A DNA stretch of 64,000 nucleotides from Thermococcus sp. 21S7 (GCF_012027615.1 NZ_SNUT01000001.1:434001-498000), one strand, 5' to 3'; counted from the stretch's first letter, positions 41,898 to 51,823 are shown. Numbers and translations are program-made. Notes: generated by a model not told the origin, from the letters alone.

Positions 41898-43175
41898 ATG
41901 ATTTCGCTGATAGAGATTACCGAGGAATACCTCGGCTCCCTCAGGTTTGTCGAGGAAATACCCAGAGAAGTTGAGTTGCCCGTGGGAAGGGACATAAAGG
42001 CCATAATCGGACCCAGAAGGGTAGGGAAAACGTTCCTGCTTCTCAAGAAGGCCGAATCCATCAAAGACCGCCAAAACGTTCTCTACCTTCCCTTCGATGA
42101 ACCGGAGCTGAGAAGACTAACTGCCCGGAAGCTGGCGGAAAGAGTCAGGCGAGAATTCCCCGAAGGCGAGGTGGTTCTTTTCCTCGACGAAGTTCAGGAA
42201 TGGGCGGAATGGGACGTCAAGCTTAGGTGGCTTCACGACGTTGGAGATTTCGATGTATACATCTCGGGCTCCTCCTCCACCCTTATGTCCTCCGAGATAC
42301 CCTCACGCCTGAGGGGAAGGCACGTCTCAAGGCTGATCCTCCCGCTATCATTCAGGGAAATCGCGGGGGAGTCAGGAAAAACCTTCCGGGAAAGGGGGAA
42401 ACTCCAGGCGGTTCTGAAAGATTACATAAAGTGGGGAGGTTTCCCAGAGGTATGGACGACCAGATCAAGGGAGAAGATTATTTCAATACTCGAAACCATG
42501 TTCTACAGGGACATGGTGAAGCGCTTTGCCTTCAGGGATGTCAAAGAATTTCAGGAGGCCTTCTACCACATACTTTCCCTCTACGGCGGCTACTTCACGT
42601 ACCGCTCCCTCCAGAGGGCCCTGAAGGGCCTCGGCGTCGATGCAAACCTGAAGACAGTCATGAACTACCTCAGGGCAATGGAGGAATCCTTCCTCGTTTT
42701 CCAGCTCCCAATATTCTCACCCTCAACGAGGGAGATGATGATAAAACCCAGAAAGCTGTATCTCGTTGACACTGCCTTTGCCTCCCTCTTTTTCAAAGGA
42801 CATGATGAAGGGAGAAAACTGGAGAACCTGGTGTTCATAGAGCTGTTGAGGGAGAAGAGCTACTGGAACCAGTCGCTCGATATCTCCTACTACTCTGACG
42901 GAAAGAACGAGGTCGACTTTGTTGTGCGGGAGGGTCCTCACATAAGGGAGCTCATCCAGGTGACCTACGAACTGAACGCCGCCAACTACGAGAGGGAGGT
43001 TAAAGGGCTAATTAGAACTGCCAAGAGACTCGAAGTGAGTAAACTCACTATAGTCACGATGGAGGATGAAGAACTGCTTAAAGAAGGAAACCTAACGGTG
43101 GAGGTTCTTCCAATTTGGAAGTTCCTCCTCAGAGGACATCGAAGCTTACCTCAAGCAGCCCCTTGCTCCTCCTAA
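41898..43175 (+). CDS. AAA+ ATPase with DUF4143 domain
   Basis: 425 residues. Walker [10 protein letters not shown] near residues 38-46, Walker [12 protein letters not shown] near 93-103, then [12 protein letters not shown] sensor. A helix-turn-helix-like segment ([25 protein letters not shown]) sits near residue 240-265. The DUF4143 end has [13 protein letters not shown]...LIQVTY, a PD-(D/E)XK-like fold with a degenerate ExK. Function unknown; such ATPases are scattered in archaea with patchy distribution. ATG 41898 lies 27 bp from the TATA centre, so it is probably leaderless. The end overlaps AlaX by 47 bp. Confidence 0.85.
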   Translation: MISLIEITEEYLGSLRFVEEIPREVELPVGRDIKAIIGPRRVGKTFLLLKKAESIKDRQNVLYLPFDEPELRRLTARKLAERVRREFPEGEVVLFLDEVQEWAEWDVKLRWLHDVGDFDVYISGSSSTLMSSEIPSRLRGRHVSRLILPLSFREIAGESGKTFRERGKLQAVLKDYIKWGGFPEVWTTRSREKIISILETMFYRDMVKRFAFRDVKEFQEAFYHILSLYGGYFTYRSLQRALKGLGVDANLKTVMNYLRAMEESFLVFQLPIFSPSTREMMIKPRKLYLVDTAFASLFFKGHDEGRKLENLVFIELLREKSYWNQSLDISYYSDGKNEVDFVVREGPHIRELIQVTYELNAANYEREVKGLIRTAKRLEVSKLTIVTMEDEELLKEGNLTVEVLPIWKFLLRGHRSLPQAAPCSS

Positions 43176-43590
43176 AGCGGACCTTTCTGATTTTTATCTC
43201 ACCGATTTCTCCTGTCGTCGCGGTGTGCTCCTTGTTGCACGCGTTGACGTTCCAGCCCTCTATGACGACGACCCGGAGGGTTCTCACCTCCGGCGGAATC
43301 GGGAAGAGGTCGTACATATCCCCTCCGAAGCGCTCCTCGGCTTCCTCTCGCGGAAGCTCGTAAACCTGAACCGGTGCGTTTTCCTTTACCTTCTCGTTGG
43401 TGAGGCGCTCTATCTCGGCGACTTCCTCCGGCGTTGGCTTCCTGTCGAACTTGACGGTTAATCTCCCGTGGTTCCCATCAACGTAAACACTCGCAGTCCA
43501 CTTGGCGTTTTCGCCCAGAACCTTGACGACGGCGCCCTTAACCACGTGCAGGGCAGTGTGGGTTCTAACCTCAACCGACGGCATAGGCAT
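43129..43590 (-). CDS. alaX: Alanyl-tRNA editing protein AlaX (short form)
   Basis: Free-standing editing domain that removes Ser or Gly from tRNA-Ala. 153 residues. Zinc ligands: HTALH near residues 11-15 and CNKEH near 117-121. It corresponds to the AlaX-S type, lacking the N-terminal Gly-rich domain of AlaX-M. ATG 43590 or the second ATG 43584 (MPMPSVEV) are both possible starts. The 3' end overlaps the convergent ATPase gene. Confidence 0.9.
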   Translation of the reverse strand: MPMPSVEVRTHTALHVVKGAVVKVLGENAKWTASVYVDGNHGRLTVKFDRKPTPEEVAEIERLTNEKVKENAPVQVYELPREEAEERFGGDMYDLFPIPPEVRTLRVVVIEGWNVNACNKEHTATTGEIGEIKIRKVRFRRSKGLLEVSFDVL

Positions 43591-43828
43591 CGTTTCATCT
43601 TCTCGGAGGGATTATTAACTGTTGCGGGACGTTGGGATAGTCCGGAAGGTTATTAATCCCACAGGTAAATTCAAACGGAGATTATTCAGCGGCGCTTGAA
43701 GGTTTTTCAGTTCACTGGTGTCCCAACCGAATAATTCACGCGTTGAGCTTGCACCATTAAACAAAAACCGTTATAAATGCCAAAAACGATACACCAGTGC
43801 CGAATTAACAACTTTTGAGGTGGTCAAC

Positions 43829-45172
43829 ATGGCCGAAAAGAAGAGAAAGAGGGTTCTGATTTTGGGCGCCGCCGGAAGGGACTTCCACAACTTCAACACA
43901 TTCTTCAGGGACAACCCCGACTACGAGGTCGTTGCCTTCACCGCCACTCAGATTCCGGACATCGAGGGAAGGGTCTACCCGCCCGAGCTCGCCGGTGAGC
44001 TCTACCCGAACGGAATTCCGATCTGGAGCGAGGACGACCTTGAGAAGATCATCAAGGAGCACGACATCGACGTTGTCGTCTTCGCCTACTCCGACGTTCC
44101 GCACGAGCACGTCATGCACCTCGCGAGCAGGGCCCACTCAGCTGGTGCCGACTTCTGGCTCCTCGGCCCGAAGAGCACCATGCTCAAGTCCAGCAAGCCG
44201 GTCATAGCGGTCACCGCCGTCAGAACCGGTTGCGGAAAGAGCCAGACCAGCAGGAAGGTCGCCCAGATCCTCCAGGAGATGGGCTACAAGGTCGTCGCGA
44301 TAAGGCACCCAATGCCCTACGGCGACCTCAGGAAGCAGATCGTCCAGCGCTTCGCCAGCTACGAGGACCTCGACAAGCACGAGTGCACCATCGAGGAGCG
44401 CGAGGAGTACGAGCCCTACATCGACAGGGGCATGGTCGTCTACGCGGGCGTTGACTACGAGAAGATTCTCCGCGAGGCCGAGAAGGAGGCCGACATCATC
44501 CTCTGGGACGGCGGAAACAACGACTTCCCGTTCTACGAGCCCGACCTCTGGATAGTCGTCACCGACCCGCACAGGCCCGGCCACGAGCTCAAGTACCACC
44601 CCGGTGAGACCAACTTCCGCGCTGCAGACGTCATAATCATCAACAAGATCGACACCGCCAACCGTGATGACATCCAGAAGGTCCGCGAGAGCATCGAGAA
44701 GGTCAACCCGAACGCCGTCATCATCGACGGTGCCTCACCGCTCTACGTCGACCAGCCGGAGCTCATCAAGGGCAAGCGCGTTCTCGTCGTTGAGGACGGT
44801 CCGACCCTCACCCACGGCGGCATGAAGTACGGAGCCGGTTACATCGCCGCCAAGAAGTACGGAGCTAAGGAAATAATCGACCCGAGGCCCTACGCCGTCG
44901 GCTCGATCATCGACACCTACAAGAAGTACAGCCACCTCGACGTCATCCTGCCGGCAATGGGCTACGGCGAGAAGCAGATCAGGGAGCTTGAGGAGACTAT
45001 CAACCGCGCAGATGCCGACGTCGTCATCATGGGTACCCCCATCGACCTCCGCCGCGTCATGAAGCTCAACAAGCCGGCCGTCAGGGTCAGGTACGAGCTT
45101 GAGGAGATCGGCGAGCCGAAGCTCAGGGACGTCCTCAAGGAGTTCGTCGAGAAGCACGTCAAGAAGGAGTGA
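43829..45172 (+). CDS. Cyclic 2,3-diphosphoglycerate synthetase-like GTPase
   Basis: 447 residues. N-terminal Rossmann-like part (RVLILGAAGRDFHNFNTFFRD), then P-loop TAVRTGCGKSQTSRK near residues 131-145 and NKID-type INKIDTANRDD. The family includes the enzyme that makes cyclic 2,3-diphosphoglycerate in methanogens, but Thermococcales are not known for this solute, so the role here may differ. TATA CGTTATAAATGC (43769-43780) and GAGGTGGT before ATG 43829. Codon use is very strongly biased to C/G-ending codons, as in kbl, which indicates high expression. Confidence 0.8.
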   Translation: MAEKKRKRVLILGAAGRDFHNFNTFFRDNPDYEVVAFTATQIPDIEGRVYPPELAGELYPNGIPIWSEDDLEKIIKEHDIDVVVFAYSDVPHEHVMHLASRAHSAGADFWLLGPKSTMLKSSKPVIAVTAVRTGCGKSQTSRKVAQILQEMGYKVVAIRHPMPYGDLRKQIVQRFASYEDLDKHECTIEEREEYEPYIDRGMVVYAGVDYEKILREAEKEADIILWDGGNNDFPFYEPDLWIVVTDPHRPGHELKYHPGETNFRAADVIIINKIDTANRDDIQKVRESIEKVNPNAVIIDGASPLYVDQPELIKGKRVLVVEDGPTLTHGGMKYGAGYIAAKKYGAKEIIDPRPYAVGSIIDTYKKYSHLDVILPAMGYGEKQIRELEETINRADADVVIMGTPIDLRRVMKLNKPAVRVRYELEEIGEPKLRDVLKEFVEKHVKKE

Positions 45173-45182
45173 TCCTTCTTTT

Positions 45183-45941
45183 TCATTCTCTTCTTCTCAG
45201 AACCAGCCAGACGTCGTTTCCCTCGAACCCACAGCGCCGGTAAAGCGCCTCCGGGTTCGTTCTGTTGTCAAGCTCGCCCGAAACCGTCGTGAAGACCGCC
45301 AGACTCTGCAACCTGCGAAGGAGTTCGAACACCACGGCCTTTCCAAGGCCCATCCCGCGGTAAGAGGGGTGAACCTGTATCCATTCCAGCGAGCCCTCGC
45401 CGATGGAGCGGTCAAGGTCGGCTATTCCAAGGGCAACGGGCTCATCGCCCTCAAGAATCCAGAGCCAGAGCGACCGGTCGAAAGCGGGACTTAACGTCCA
45501 CGATCTGACTTCACTGGAACTCACGTTGATGTCCTCGTAGCAGAGGTTTATGAAATCCGCCACTTTACTGGCCTCAGCAGGTACGTCCACATCACCGAAT
45601 GAAAAGCCTGCCGACAGGAACGGTTCTTCAAGAGCCGCACCTCGGTGGACGAGCCTGAAGTATCTCTCAACATAAAATTCCTCCAGGTCGAGAGTCCTGG
45701 CAAGTCCCGCGTGCAGGAGCGCGAAATCCAGCCCATCAATATCCGGGGGAACGCCGTTCAAGTCCCAGTAGACGTAGAGGCCTCTGCCCTTCCTGGCTTC
45801 TAGATGGACGACTTCCCCTCCGCGAACGTCTATGGAGGTCTCCATTCCGTCAAGCATCGCCAGGGTCTTCCAGAGGGCGTTTGGAAGCGTTCCAGCCGGG
45901 TCCCTGAGGTACAGTTCGGTTAGTGCAGTTTTAAAGTCCAT
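45183..45941 (-). CDS. GNAT-family N-acetyltransferase
   Basis: 252 residues. The C-terminal half is a GNAT domain: IQVHPSYRGMGLGKAVV is the acetyl-CoA loop and NPEALYRRCGF the final motif. The N-terminal half (about 1-120) is a further domain without recognised family, perhaps a degenerate second GNAT. Substrate unknown. ATG 45941 with upstream GGTGCAC-free AT-rich promoter; it is convergent with the GTPase gene, ending 10 bp from its stop. Confidence 0.8.
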   Translation of the reverse strand: MDFKTALTELYLRDPAGTLPNALWKTLAMLDGMETSIDVRGGEVVHLEARKGRGLYVYWDLNGVPPDIDGLDFALLHAGLARTLDLEEFYVERYFRLVHRGAALEEPFLSAGFSFGDVDVPAEASKVADFINLCYEDINVSSSEVRSWTLSPAFDRSLWLWILEGDEPVALGIADLDRSIGEGSLEWIQVHPSYRGMGLGKAVVFELLRRLQSLAVFTTVSGELDNRTNPEALYRRCGFEGNDVWLVLRRRE

Positions 45942-46024
45942 GGGAGCAATACTCCCGAAGAAATTTAAACTTTGGGTTACGGAAAGCTTTTTTATCGCGG
46001 GACGTCACATAGGTAGGTGGTCGT

Positions 46025-46273
46025 ATGGGAGATGCAGTCATCTTTGGGACAGTATGGGCGCTCGGCATGTTCCTAATGGCACTCCAGTTGCTCGCCCTTG
46101 TGTGGGTCATCTACGACGTCCTCACAAAGCAGAAGAGAATGTCGGACGTTGAAAAGGTCATCTGGATAGTCCTAGCGTTCCTCTTCACGATACTGGGAGC
46201 GCTGGTGTACTACCTGCTCGTCAAGAGAAATGGCAAATACGAGGAGAACCGCGAGGAGCCGCCCGTCTACTGA
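46025..46273 (+). CDS. Small membrane protein, PLDc_N-like
   Basis: 82 residues with two membrane helices (LGMFLMALQLLALVWVIYDV and KVIWIVLAFLFTILGALVYYLLV) and a polar tail. The VEKVIWIV...LGALVYYLLV pattern is that of the phospholipase D-nuclease N-terminal domain, a membrane anchor found alone in many small proteins. GGTAGGTGG precedes ATG 46025. No known partner. Confidence 0.75.
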   Translation: MGDAVIFGTVWALGMFLMALQLLALVWVIYDVLTKQKRMSDVEKVIWIVLAFLFTILGALVYYLLVKRNGKYEENREEPPVY

Positions 46274-46352
46274 TCAGGGACCAAATGCAATGCAGGAAAT
46301 CCTTATATAGACCGGAAATGAGATGGAACCACTGAAGGCGGGAGGGGCCGTA

Positions 46353-46850
46353 ATGAACGAAACCGTCAGCAAAACGGACGCTTTTTTGAAAAACAATGGT
46401 GTCTGGGAAGGGGAGTTTTCAAACTACGTTAACCAGATGGAAGGAATCACACAGCGCGGGAAGATGATAATCGAGGTTGAAGCCACTCCGGGGGGCACTA
46501 TAATCCAGAGGAACTTCTTTGTGAGACCAGACGGAACAAAGAGCGATTACGTAGGGATTGCACGGATGAGACTCGATGGGAACCGGCTGTTATGGGTAGG
46601 GGAAGAGGCCGAAGACCCGAACACTGCCGAGGAAATCAGGAACCATTCCTTTGAGGGTATCGTTACCGAAGATCAGATATACATAGTGGAACTCTACGAG
46701 GCAGTTGGAAAGGACGGAACCATCGAACGCAGGCGCAACACCACCCACTACTACTTCCTGAGCGATAAAGAAGCCGTGATGACCGGCAGCGTCTACGTAA
46801 ACGATGAGCTACTCGTGTTCGCGAGTACAAGGCTGAGGAGAGTGAGGTAA
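46353..46850 (+). CDS. Hypothetical beta-rich protein
   Basis: 165 residues, soluble, with alternating polar and hydrophobic residues suggesting a lipocalin-like or other beta-barrel (GVWEGEFSNYV ... RGKMIIEVEATPGGTIIQRNFFV ... THYYFLSDKEAVMTG). No catalytic motif recognised. GGGAGGGG precedes ATG 46353 and TATA CCTTATATAG lies near 46301-46310. Confidence 0.65.
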   Translation: MNETVSKTDAFLKNNGVWEGEFSNYVNQMEGITQRGKMIIEVEATPGGTIIQRNFFVRPDGTKSDYVGIARMRLDGNRLLWVGEEAEDPNTAEEIRNHSFEGIVTEDQIYIVELYEAVGKDGTIERRRNTTHYYFLSDKEAVMTGSVYVNDELLVFASTRLRRVR

Positions 46851-47056
46851 CCAGAGCGGATACCCGTCCACACCCGCCGCTGACAACCACCGGAAGCCTT
46901 TTAGGGATAACGTCCAAGTTATTCTGCCCGGGGAGTGCCGCCGAAGGCGGAGCCGATGAACTTGGGCGGGTTATTACCCCCTTTTCACGGCGTTTCTGAG
47001 AAGTTGTGACGCAACTACGTCCGCCTTCCAGTATTATATCCTCCGGGAGGAGGGAA

Positions 47057-47474
47057 ATGGACCTTCATGAATACCTAATGCTGGGAGAATATGTTATAAT
47101 CGCGTAAAAGTTGATGGGATCTACGACCATTTAGCCATTACAAACAAAAGAATTATCCTGTTCAGAACATCCAAATCAGGCCTTTTACGGAGAAAATCTA
47201 CTGAAATTAATTCCCTAAAGTCATACCCCCTAAAAGGTGTTAAAGAGATCTCCATTCAGATAACACATAACACCTTTTCACTGTATTATATCGAATGCGT
47301 GCGATGAATGAGAATCGTGATTTGGTCTTCAGCCTCAGAATAGACCCAAAAATTGGTAGAACTGACTTACGCACTGTTTATGCCATACTCTGGACGACGT
47401 TTGAAAGCATCTTCACACAGTACGAGACAGAGCCAACGATCGAACTAACAACATTCCATCTCGTGGATATTTAG
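47057..47474 (+). pseudogene. Broken PH-domain-like gene
   Basis: Starts ATG 47057 after GGGAGGAGGG and reads MDLHEYLMLGEYVIIA, then stops. Shifting frame at about 47101 gives VKVDGIYDHLAITNKRIILF and further to a TGA near 47306; a second shift there gives NENRDLVFSLRIDPK...TTFESIFTQYE to the TAG at 47472. The joined product of about 138 residues resembles a bacterial/archaeal PH-like domain protein. Two frameshifts indicate decay. AT-rich. Confidence 0.6.
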
Positions 47475-47485
47475 TTTATAAATTC

Positions 47486-47504
47486 TGAGAACTCACACTT
47501 CTCA
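47486..47504 (+). promoter_or_regulatory. Operator copy 1, second DUF4143-ATPase promoter
   Basis: TGAGAACTCACACTTCTCA, palindrome with 6-bp perfect outer arms, located just upstream of the TATA box CCTTTATAAATCC (47506-47518). Confidence 0.65.
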
Positions 47505-47518
47505 ACCTTTATAAATCC

Positions 47519-47537
47519 TTGAGAACTAACAGTTCTC
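47519..47537 (+). promoter_or_regulatory. Operator copy 2, second DUF4143-ATPase promoter
   Basis: GAGAACT-AAC-AGTTCTC (47521-47537), a perfect 7-bp inverted repeat directly downstream of the TATA box and upstream of ATG 47548. Centre 34 bp from copy 1. Confidence 0.7.
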
Positions 47538-47547
47538 GGGTGTTAGT

Positions 47548-48726
47548 ATGAAGCTTGGGGATTTGAGCTACATGAACCCCTGGTGGGAAGGAAAAGAAGA
47601 CTACCACGCGAGACGCTGGAGAGAGCAGAGAATCCATTGGTGGCCTAAATGGGCTGATGAGCTCTCACTCGAACCGTTCTCGCTCAACTTCGTCCTCGGC
47701 CCGAGGCAGGTGGGAAAGACGACGGGGATAAAACTCCTCATCCAGGAACTCCTGAAAGAAAATCCACCGGAGTCGGTTCTATACATCAACGTTGAGATTC
47801 TTCCAGACTACAGAACCCTCTCAGCCTTGATAAGGGAGTTCCAGGAACTAAAGGAGAATGAGGGCATCAAAAGGGGATACATCTTCCTGGATGAAGCCTC
47901 ATCACTTGAAGGCTGGTGGAGAGGGGTTAAGCCGCTCATCGATGCGGGTCTCTTGGAGAACGACGTGGTCACGGTTACGGGATCAAGTTCTCTGAGGGTG
48001 AAGAGAGACATAGAGATGTTCCCGGGAAGAAGGGGAAAAGGGATAACTCTTGAAGTCATGCCACTATCTTTCAGGGAATACGTTGGGGTTATGGATCTGA
48101 AAAGACCGGAACTTCACAGGGAAAAGACGCTGAGACTATTTGAAGAGTACCTGAAAACCGGTGGTTTCCCGGGATCAATCAACGGCCTTCCCATGGACGA
48201 TCTTCTTGGGGCTTACATAGGGGAACTCGTCCGTTTCGGAAAGAGCCTTGAGATAGCCAGAGAAACCATGGCGGCAGTAATCCGAAGCGCCCCTTCGGCA
48301 ACGAGCTTTAGGGCATTAGCTAAAGCCACCTCGGGCTACTCCTACAAGGTGGTGCAGGACTACATCGAGTTCTTTAGGGAGCTGTATGTGCTCGGGATAG
48401 CGTACCTCAGACAGGGAGAGCAGGTGCTCTACAAGCGGGAGAAGAAGTTCTTCTTTAGGGATCCGCTTTTGGCGAGGCTCTTCTCCGCCTGGAGCGGTAC
48501 CCAATTAAGAGAGGAGGCCCTCTACGAATGGCTCGTCCAAGAGCACCTATACCGGAGGTTCGGTGAAGTTTACTATTATAGAAACTCCTATGAGGTTGAT
48601 GCGATAGTAGGTGACTTGAAAGTTGAGGTAAAGGCAGGGAAAGCCCACAGGAAGTATCCAAAAAACGTTAATGTGCTCGAAAAGGAAGATGTGCCCTTTT
48701 TCCTCCTTGACGCTACTCCCCCATAA
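47548..48726 (+). CDS. AAA+ ATPase with DUF4143 domain, second
   Basis: 392 residues. Walker A LGPRQVGKTTG near residue 50-60, Walker B YIFLDEASSLEGWW near 110, VTGSSSLRVKRD sensor. A winged-helix-like segment TSFRALAKATSGYSYKVVQDYI is near 250-272. The nuclease-like end has YYYRNSYEVDAIVGDLKVEVKAG, with intact Asp and ExK, so it may be a catalytically able PD-(D/E)XK fold. Related to the ATPase at 41898-43175 but diverged. The end overlaps YjbQ by 14 bp. Function unknown. Confidence 0.85.
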   Translation: MKLGDLSYMNPWWEGKEDYHARRWREQRIHWWPKWADELSLEPFSLNFVLGPRQVGKTTGIKLLIQELLKENPPESVLYINVEILPDYRTLSALIREFQELKENEGIKRGYIFLDEASSLEGWWRGVKPLIDAGLLENDVVTVTGSSSLRVKRDIEMFPGRRGKGITLEVMPLSFREYVGVMDLKRPELHREKTLRLFEEYLKTGGFPGSINGLPMDDLLGAYIGELVRFGKSLEIARETMAAVIRSAPSATSFRALAKATSGYSYKVVQDYIEFFRELYVLGIAYLRQGEQVLYKREKKFFFRDPLLARLFSAWSGTQLREEALYEWLVQEHLYRRFGEVYYYRNSYEVDAIVGDLKVEVKAGKAHRKYPKNVNVLEKEDVPFFLLDATPP

Positions 48727-49126
48727 CCTGCACTATAACGCGCCTGTGCCTCGGTATCACGTCCAGCTCGACGAAGAAAATCTGCTGCCAGGTTCCGCGA
48801 ACGAGCCTGCCGTCAACGACGGGGAAGCACTTGCTCGCCCCGAGGAGCGTAGCGCGGAGGTGGCTGTGGGCGTTGTCGTCTATCCTGTCGTGGAGGTAGC
48901 CTTTGCCTTTGGGAACAAACTCCTCCAGTGCTCGCTTGAAGTCCTCCAGAAGACCGGATTCATGCTCTATCGTGACTATCGCACCCGTTGCCCCTGGAAC
49001 GAAGACCAGAACCTGTCCGTTTTCTATTCCAGACTCCTCAACGATTCCCTCAACCTCGCGGGTTATGTCGACCAGGTCAATCTCCCCCTTCGTTTGAAAC
49101 CTCAGTTCCCTCGTGAGAACCTTCAT
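48713..49126 (-). CDS. yjbQ: YjbQ family (UPF0047) protein
   Basis: 137 residues. Conserved HDRIDDNAHSHLRATLLG with metal-binding His residues and VRGTWQQIFFVELD at the end are typical of YjbQ. Some family members show low thiamine-phosphate synthase activity, which fits the co-oriented ThiR regulator gene in this operon. GGGTGG precedes ATG 49126. The start overlaps the VanZ-like gene by 50 bp, so the three genes are one unit. Confidence 0.88.
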   Translation of the reverse strand: MKVLTRELRFQTKGEIDLVDITREVEGIVEESGIENGQVLVFVPGATGAIVTIEHESGLLEDFKRALEEFVPKGKGYLHDRIDDNAHSHLRATLLGASKCFPVVDGRLVRGTWQQIFFVELDVIPRHRRVIVQVMGE

Positions 49127-49406
49127 ACAACCACCCCGCGATGAGTCCGAGGGTGAAGCCTATTAGGTTTGCGGCCATGTCGGCGAAGGAAAAGGTTCTC
49201 CCGGGGACGAAGAGCTGGAGGAACTCCATGAGGAAGGGCAGGGGCAGCAGGTAGGGCCACAAGCGCCATCCAAGAAAACCCAGAGCGGCAAATTCCACCA
49301 AATGCGCCAGTTTATCCCCGTTGGCCACGGGCGACGACGGAACCCTCGGGGTCAGGTTCAGAAACAGAAGGAGGAGCACGTAGAGGAGAAGAAGCCTTCG
49401 CCTCAA
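49077..49406 (-). CDS. VanZ-like membrane protein
   Basis: 109 residues with four hydrophobic stretches. DKLAHLVEFAALGFLGWRL and FLQLFVPGRTFSFADMAANLIGFTLG match the VanZ/teicoplanin-resistance-like family (acidic and His residues in membrane helices). Archaeal function unknown. TTG 49406 overlaps the thiR stop (TTGA) and has GGTGGGG upstream, so it is translated with thiR. Confidence 0.8.
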   Translation of the reverse strand: MRRRLLLLYVLLLLFLNLTPRVPSSPVANGDKLAHLVEFAALGFLGWRLWPYLLPLPFLMEFLQLFVPGRTFSFADMAANLIGFTLGLIAGWLYEGSHEGTEVSNEGGD

Positions 49407-50293
49407 AGGTTCCCCACCAGCCTCTTGAGCTTCTCAACGACGTCGAAGGGGGTCTCACCGAATATATAGACCAGCGGTTCGACCCCAAGACCGCCCACGT
49501 CAACGACCGCGTCGTAAGAGTCGCGCCTGAAGACATCGGCTATAGCCCTCACGGCCTCCTCTTCGCTCAGCCCACCGGTTTTAACCCTTCCAACCTTGAA
49601 CCCCGCCGCAGTCAGGGCGGATTCTATGTCCGGGCCGTGCCTGATGTTGAGAACGCTCCGTACCTCCGGTCTAATCTCTGCCAGCATAACGAGGATTCTC
49701 GCGGTGAACTCACTGGCCCCGAACTCGGGCGGCAGCGCAAAGGCCTTTCCCTTGACGGCGGTTATCCTTCCCGGAATCGCCGCAACGTCCTCGATGTCGC
49801 GCGGGGACGGGAGGGCATAGGCAAAGTTGCTCCGCACCTCTGGGATGAGCTCCGGGAACTTCTCATTTCTGATCAGCTCGTTGAGCGCCATGTTTAGAAC
49901 CTCAAGAATCTCCCCCCTAACTGGACGCACGGCAAAGAGCGACCTGCAGGAGTCCTCGCTCACACCAGCGTACTCGGCGTAGAAGGGGCACAGGAAGCCG
50001 CTCTGGAAAAGCTCAAAAATCCTTCTCGCCACGAGAAGAACGGCGTCCTCACGGCGTCCCCCAAAGAGGATGAAGTTGGACACTTCGCTGGCGATATCCT
50101 CCAGCTTCCGGGCCACCTCCTCCGGGGGAACCTTGTACCTGCCGGATAGGTACTTGCTGACCATCGCCTGGGTTATGCCGAGGTGCCCAGCGATCTGGGA
50201 CTGCTTCATGCCCTCACGGTAGAGCCTCTCCGCTATCTTGGCCCTCAGAAAAGGCATCAGCTCCTCGGCTATGTAAACGCTGGGAGTCCTCAT
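49403..50293 (-). CDS. thiR: ThiR-type transcription regulator (HTH + ThiN domain)
   Basis: 296 residues. The N-terminal helix-turn-helix (GMKQSQIAGHLGITQAMVSKYLSGR, about residues 28-52) is followed by a ThiN domain (about 120-296) with SNFAYALPSPRDIEDVAAIPGRI and GASEFTARIL, known from thiamine-phosphate synthase. Archaeal regulators of this layout sense thiamine phosphate and control thiamine genes. It heads the operon with VanZ-like and YjbQ genes. TATA CTTTAAACC lies at about 50334-50343. ATG 50293 follows GGGTGGT. Confidence 0.85.
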   Translation of the reverse strand: MRTPSVYIAEELMPFLRAKIAERLYREGMKQSQIAGHLGITQAMVSKYLSGRYKVPPEEVARKLEDIASEVSNFILFGGRREDAVLLVARRIFELFQSGFLCPFYAEYAGVSEDSCRSLFAVRPVRGEILEVLNMALNELIRNEKFPELIPEVRSNFAYALPSPRDIEDVAAIPGRITAVKGKAFALPPEFGASEFTARILVMLAEIRPEVRSVLNIRHGPDIESALTAAGFKVGRVKTGGLSEEEAVRAIADVFRRDSYDAVVDVGGLGVEPLVYIFGETPFDVVEKLKRLVGNL

Positions 50294-50379
50294 GCTACCA
50301 CCCTAAAACCAAGTTATTGAAACTCCGAACCGAGGTTTAAAGCGTTACCGTCAACAATTTCATGTCAAAAAACGTTTAA

Positions 50380-51348
<969 letters not shown>

Positions 51349-51804
51349 ATGGCCGAGCTTAAGGTTACCGCCATCAGAGAGGGAACCGTCATAGACCACA
51401 TCCCGGCCGGAAAGGGGCTGAAGGTCATCGAGATACTCCGCCTCAACAGGCCGAACGGAGGCGTTCTCCTTCTCGCCTCGAACGTCCACAGCGGGAAGCT
51501 CGGGAGGAAGGACATCGTCAAGATAGAGGGCAAGTTCCTGAGCGAGGAGGAGGTCAACAAGATAGCCCTCATCGCCCCAACCGCTACCGTCAACATAGTG
51601 CGGGACTACAGGGTGGCCGAGAAGTTCAAGGTCGAGATTCCGGACGAGATAACCGGAATTCTCCGCTGTGCCAATCCAAACTGCGTCAGCAACCACGAGT
51701 ACACCGTTTCAAAGTTCTACGTCGTCTCAAGGGAGCCCCTCAAGGTGCGCTGCCACTACTGCGAAAGGACGATGGAAGAAGAGGACATACTGGGCAACCT
51801 CTAA
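51349..51804 (+). CDS. pyrI: Aspartate carbamoyltransferase regulatory subunit
   Basis: Allosteric subunit that binds CTP/ATP and links catalytic trimers. 151 residues. The N-terminal nucleotide-binding domain includes VIDHIPAGKGLKVIEIL, and the C-terminal zinc site has CANPNC and CHYC (four Cys ligands). It starts immediately after the pyrB stop. Normal length. Confidence 0.96.
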   Translation: MAELKVTAIREGTVIDHIPAGKGLKVIEILRLNRPNGGVLLLASNVHSGKLGRKDIVKIEGKFLSEEEVNKIALIAPTATVNIVRDYRVAEKFKVEIPDEITGILRCANPNCVSNHEYTVSKFYVVSREPLKVRCHYCERTMEEEDILGNL

Positions 51805-51823
51805 CCCTCTTTCCAATTTTCCA

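Noticed and set aside
46945-47005. Second C/D box sRNA candidate (GATGA then CTGA) with a small CCGCC-GAA-GGCGG hairpin
   Set aside because: The C box is imperfect and no C'/D' pair is present at usable spacing.
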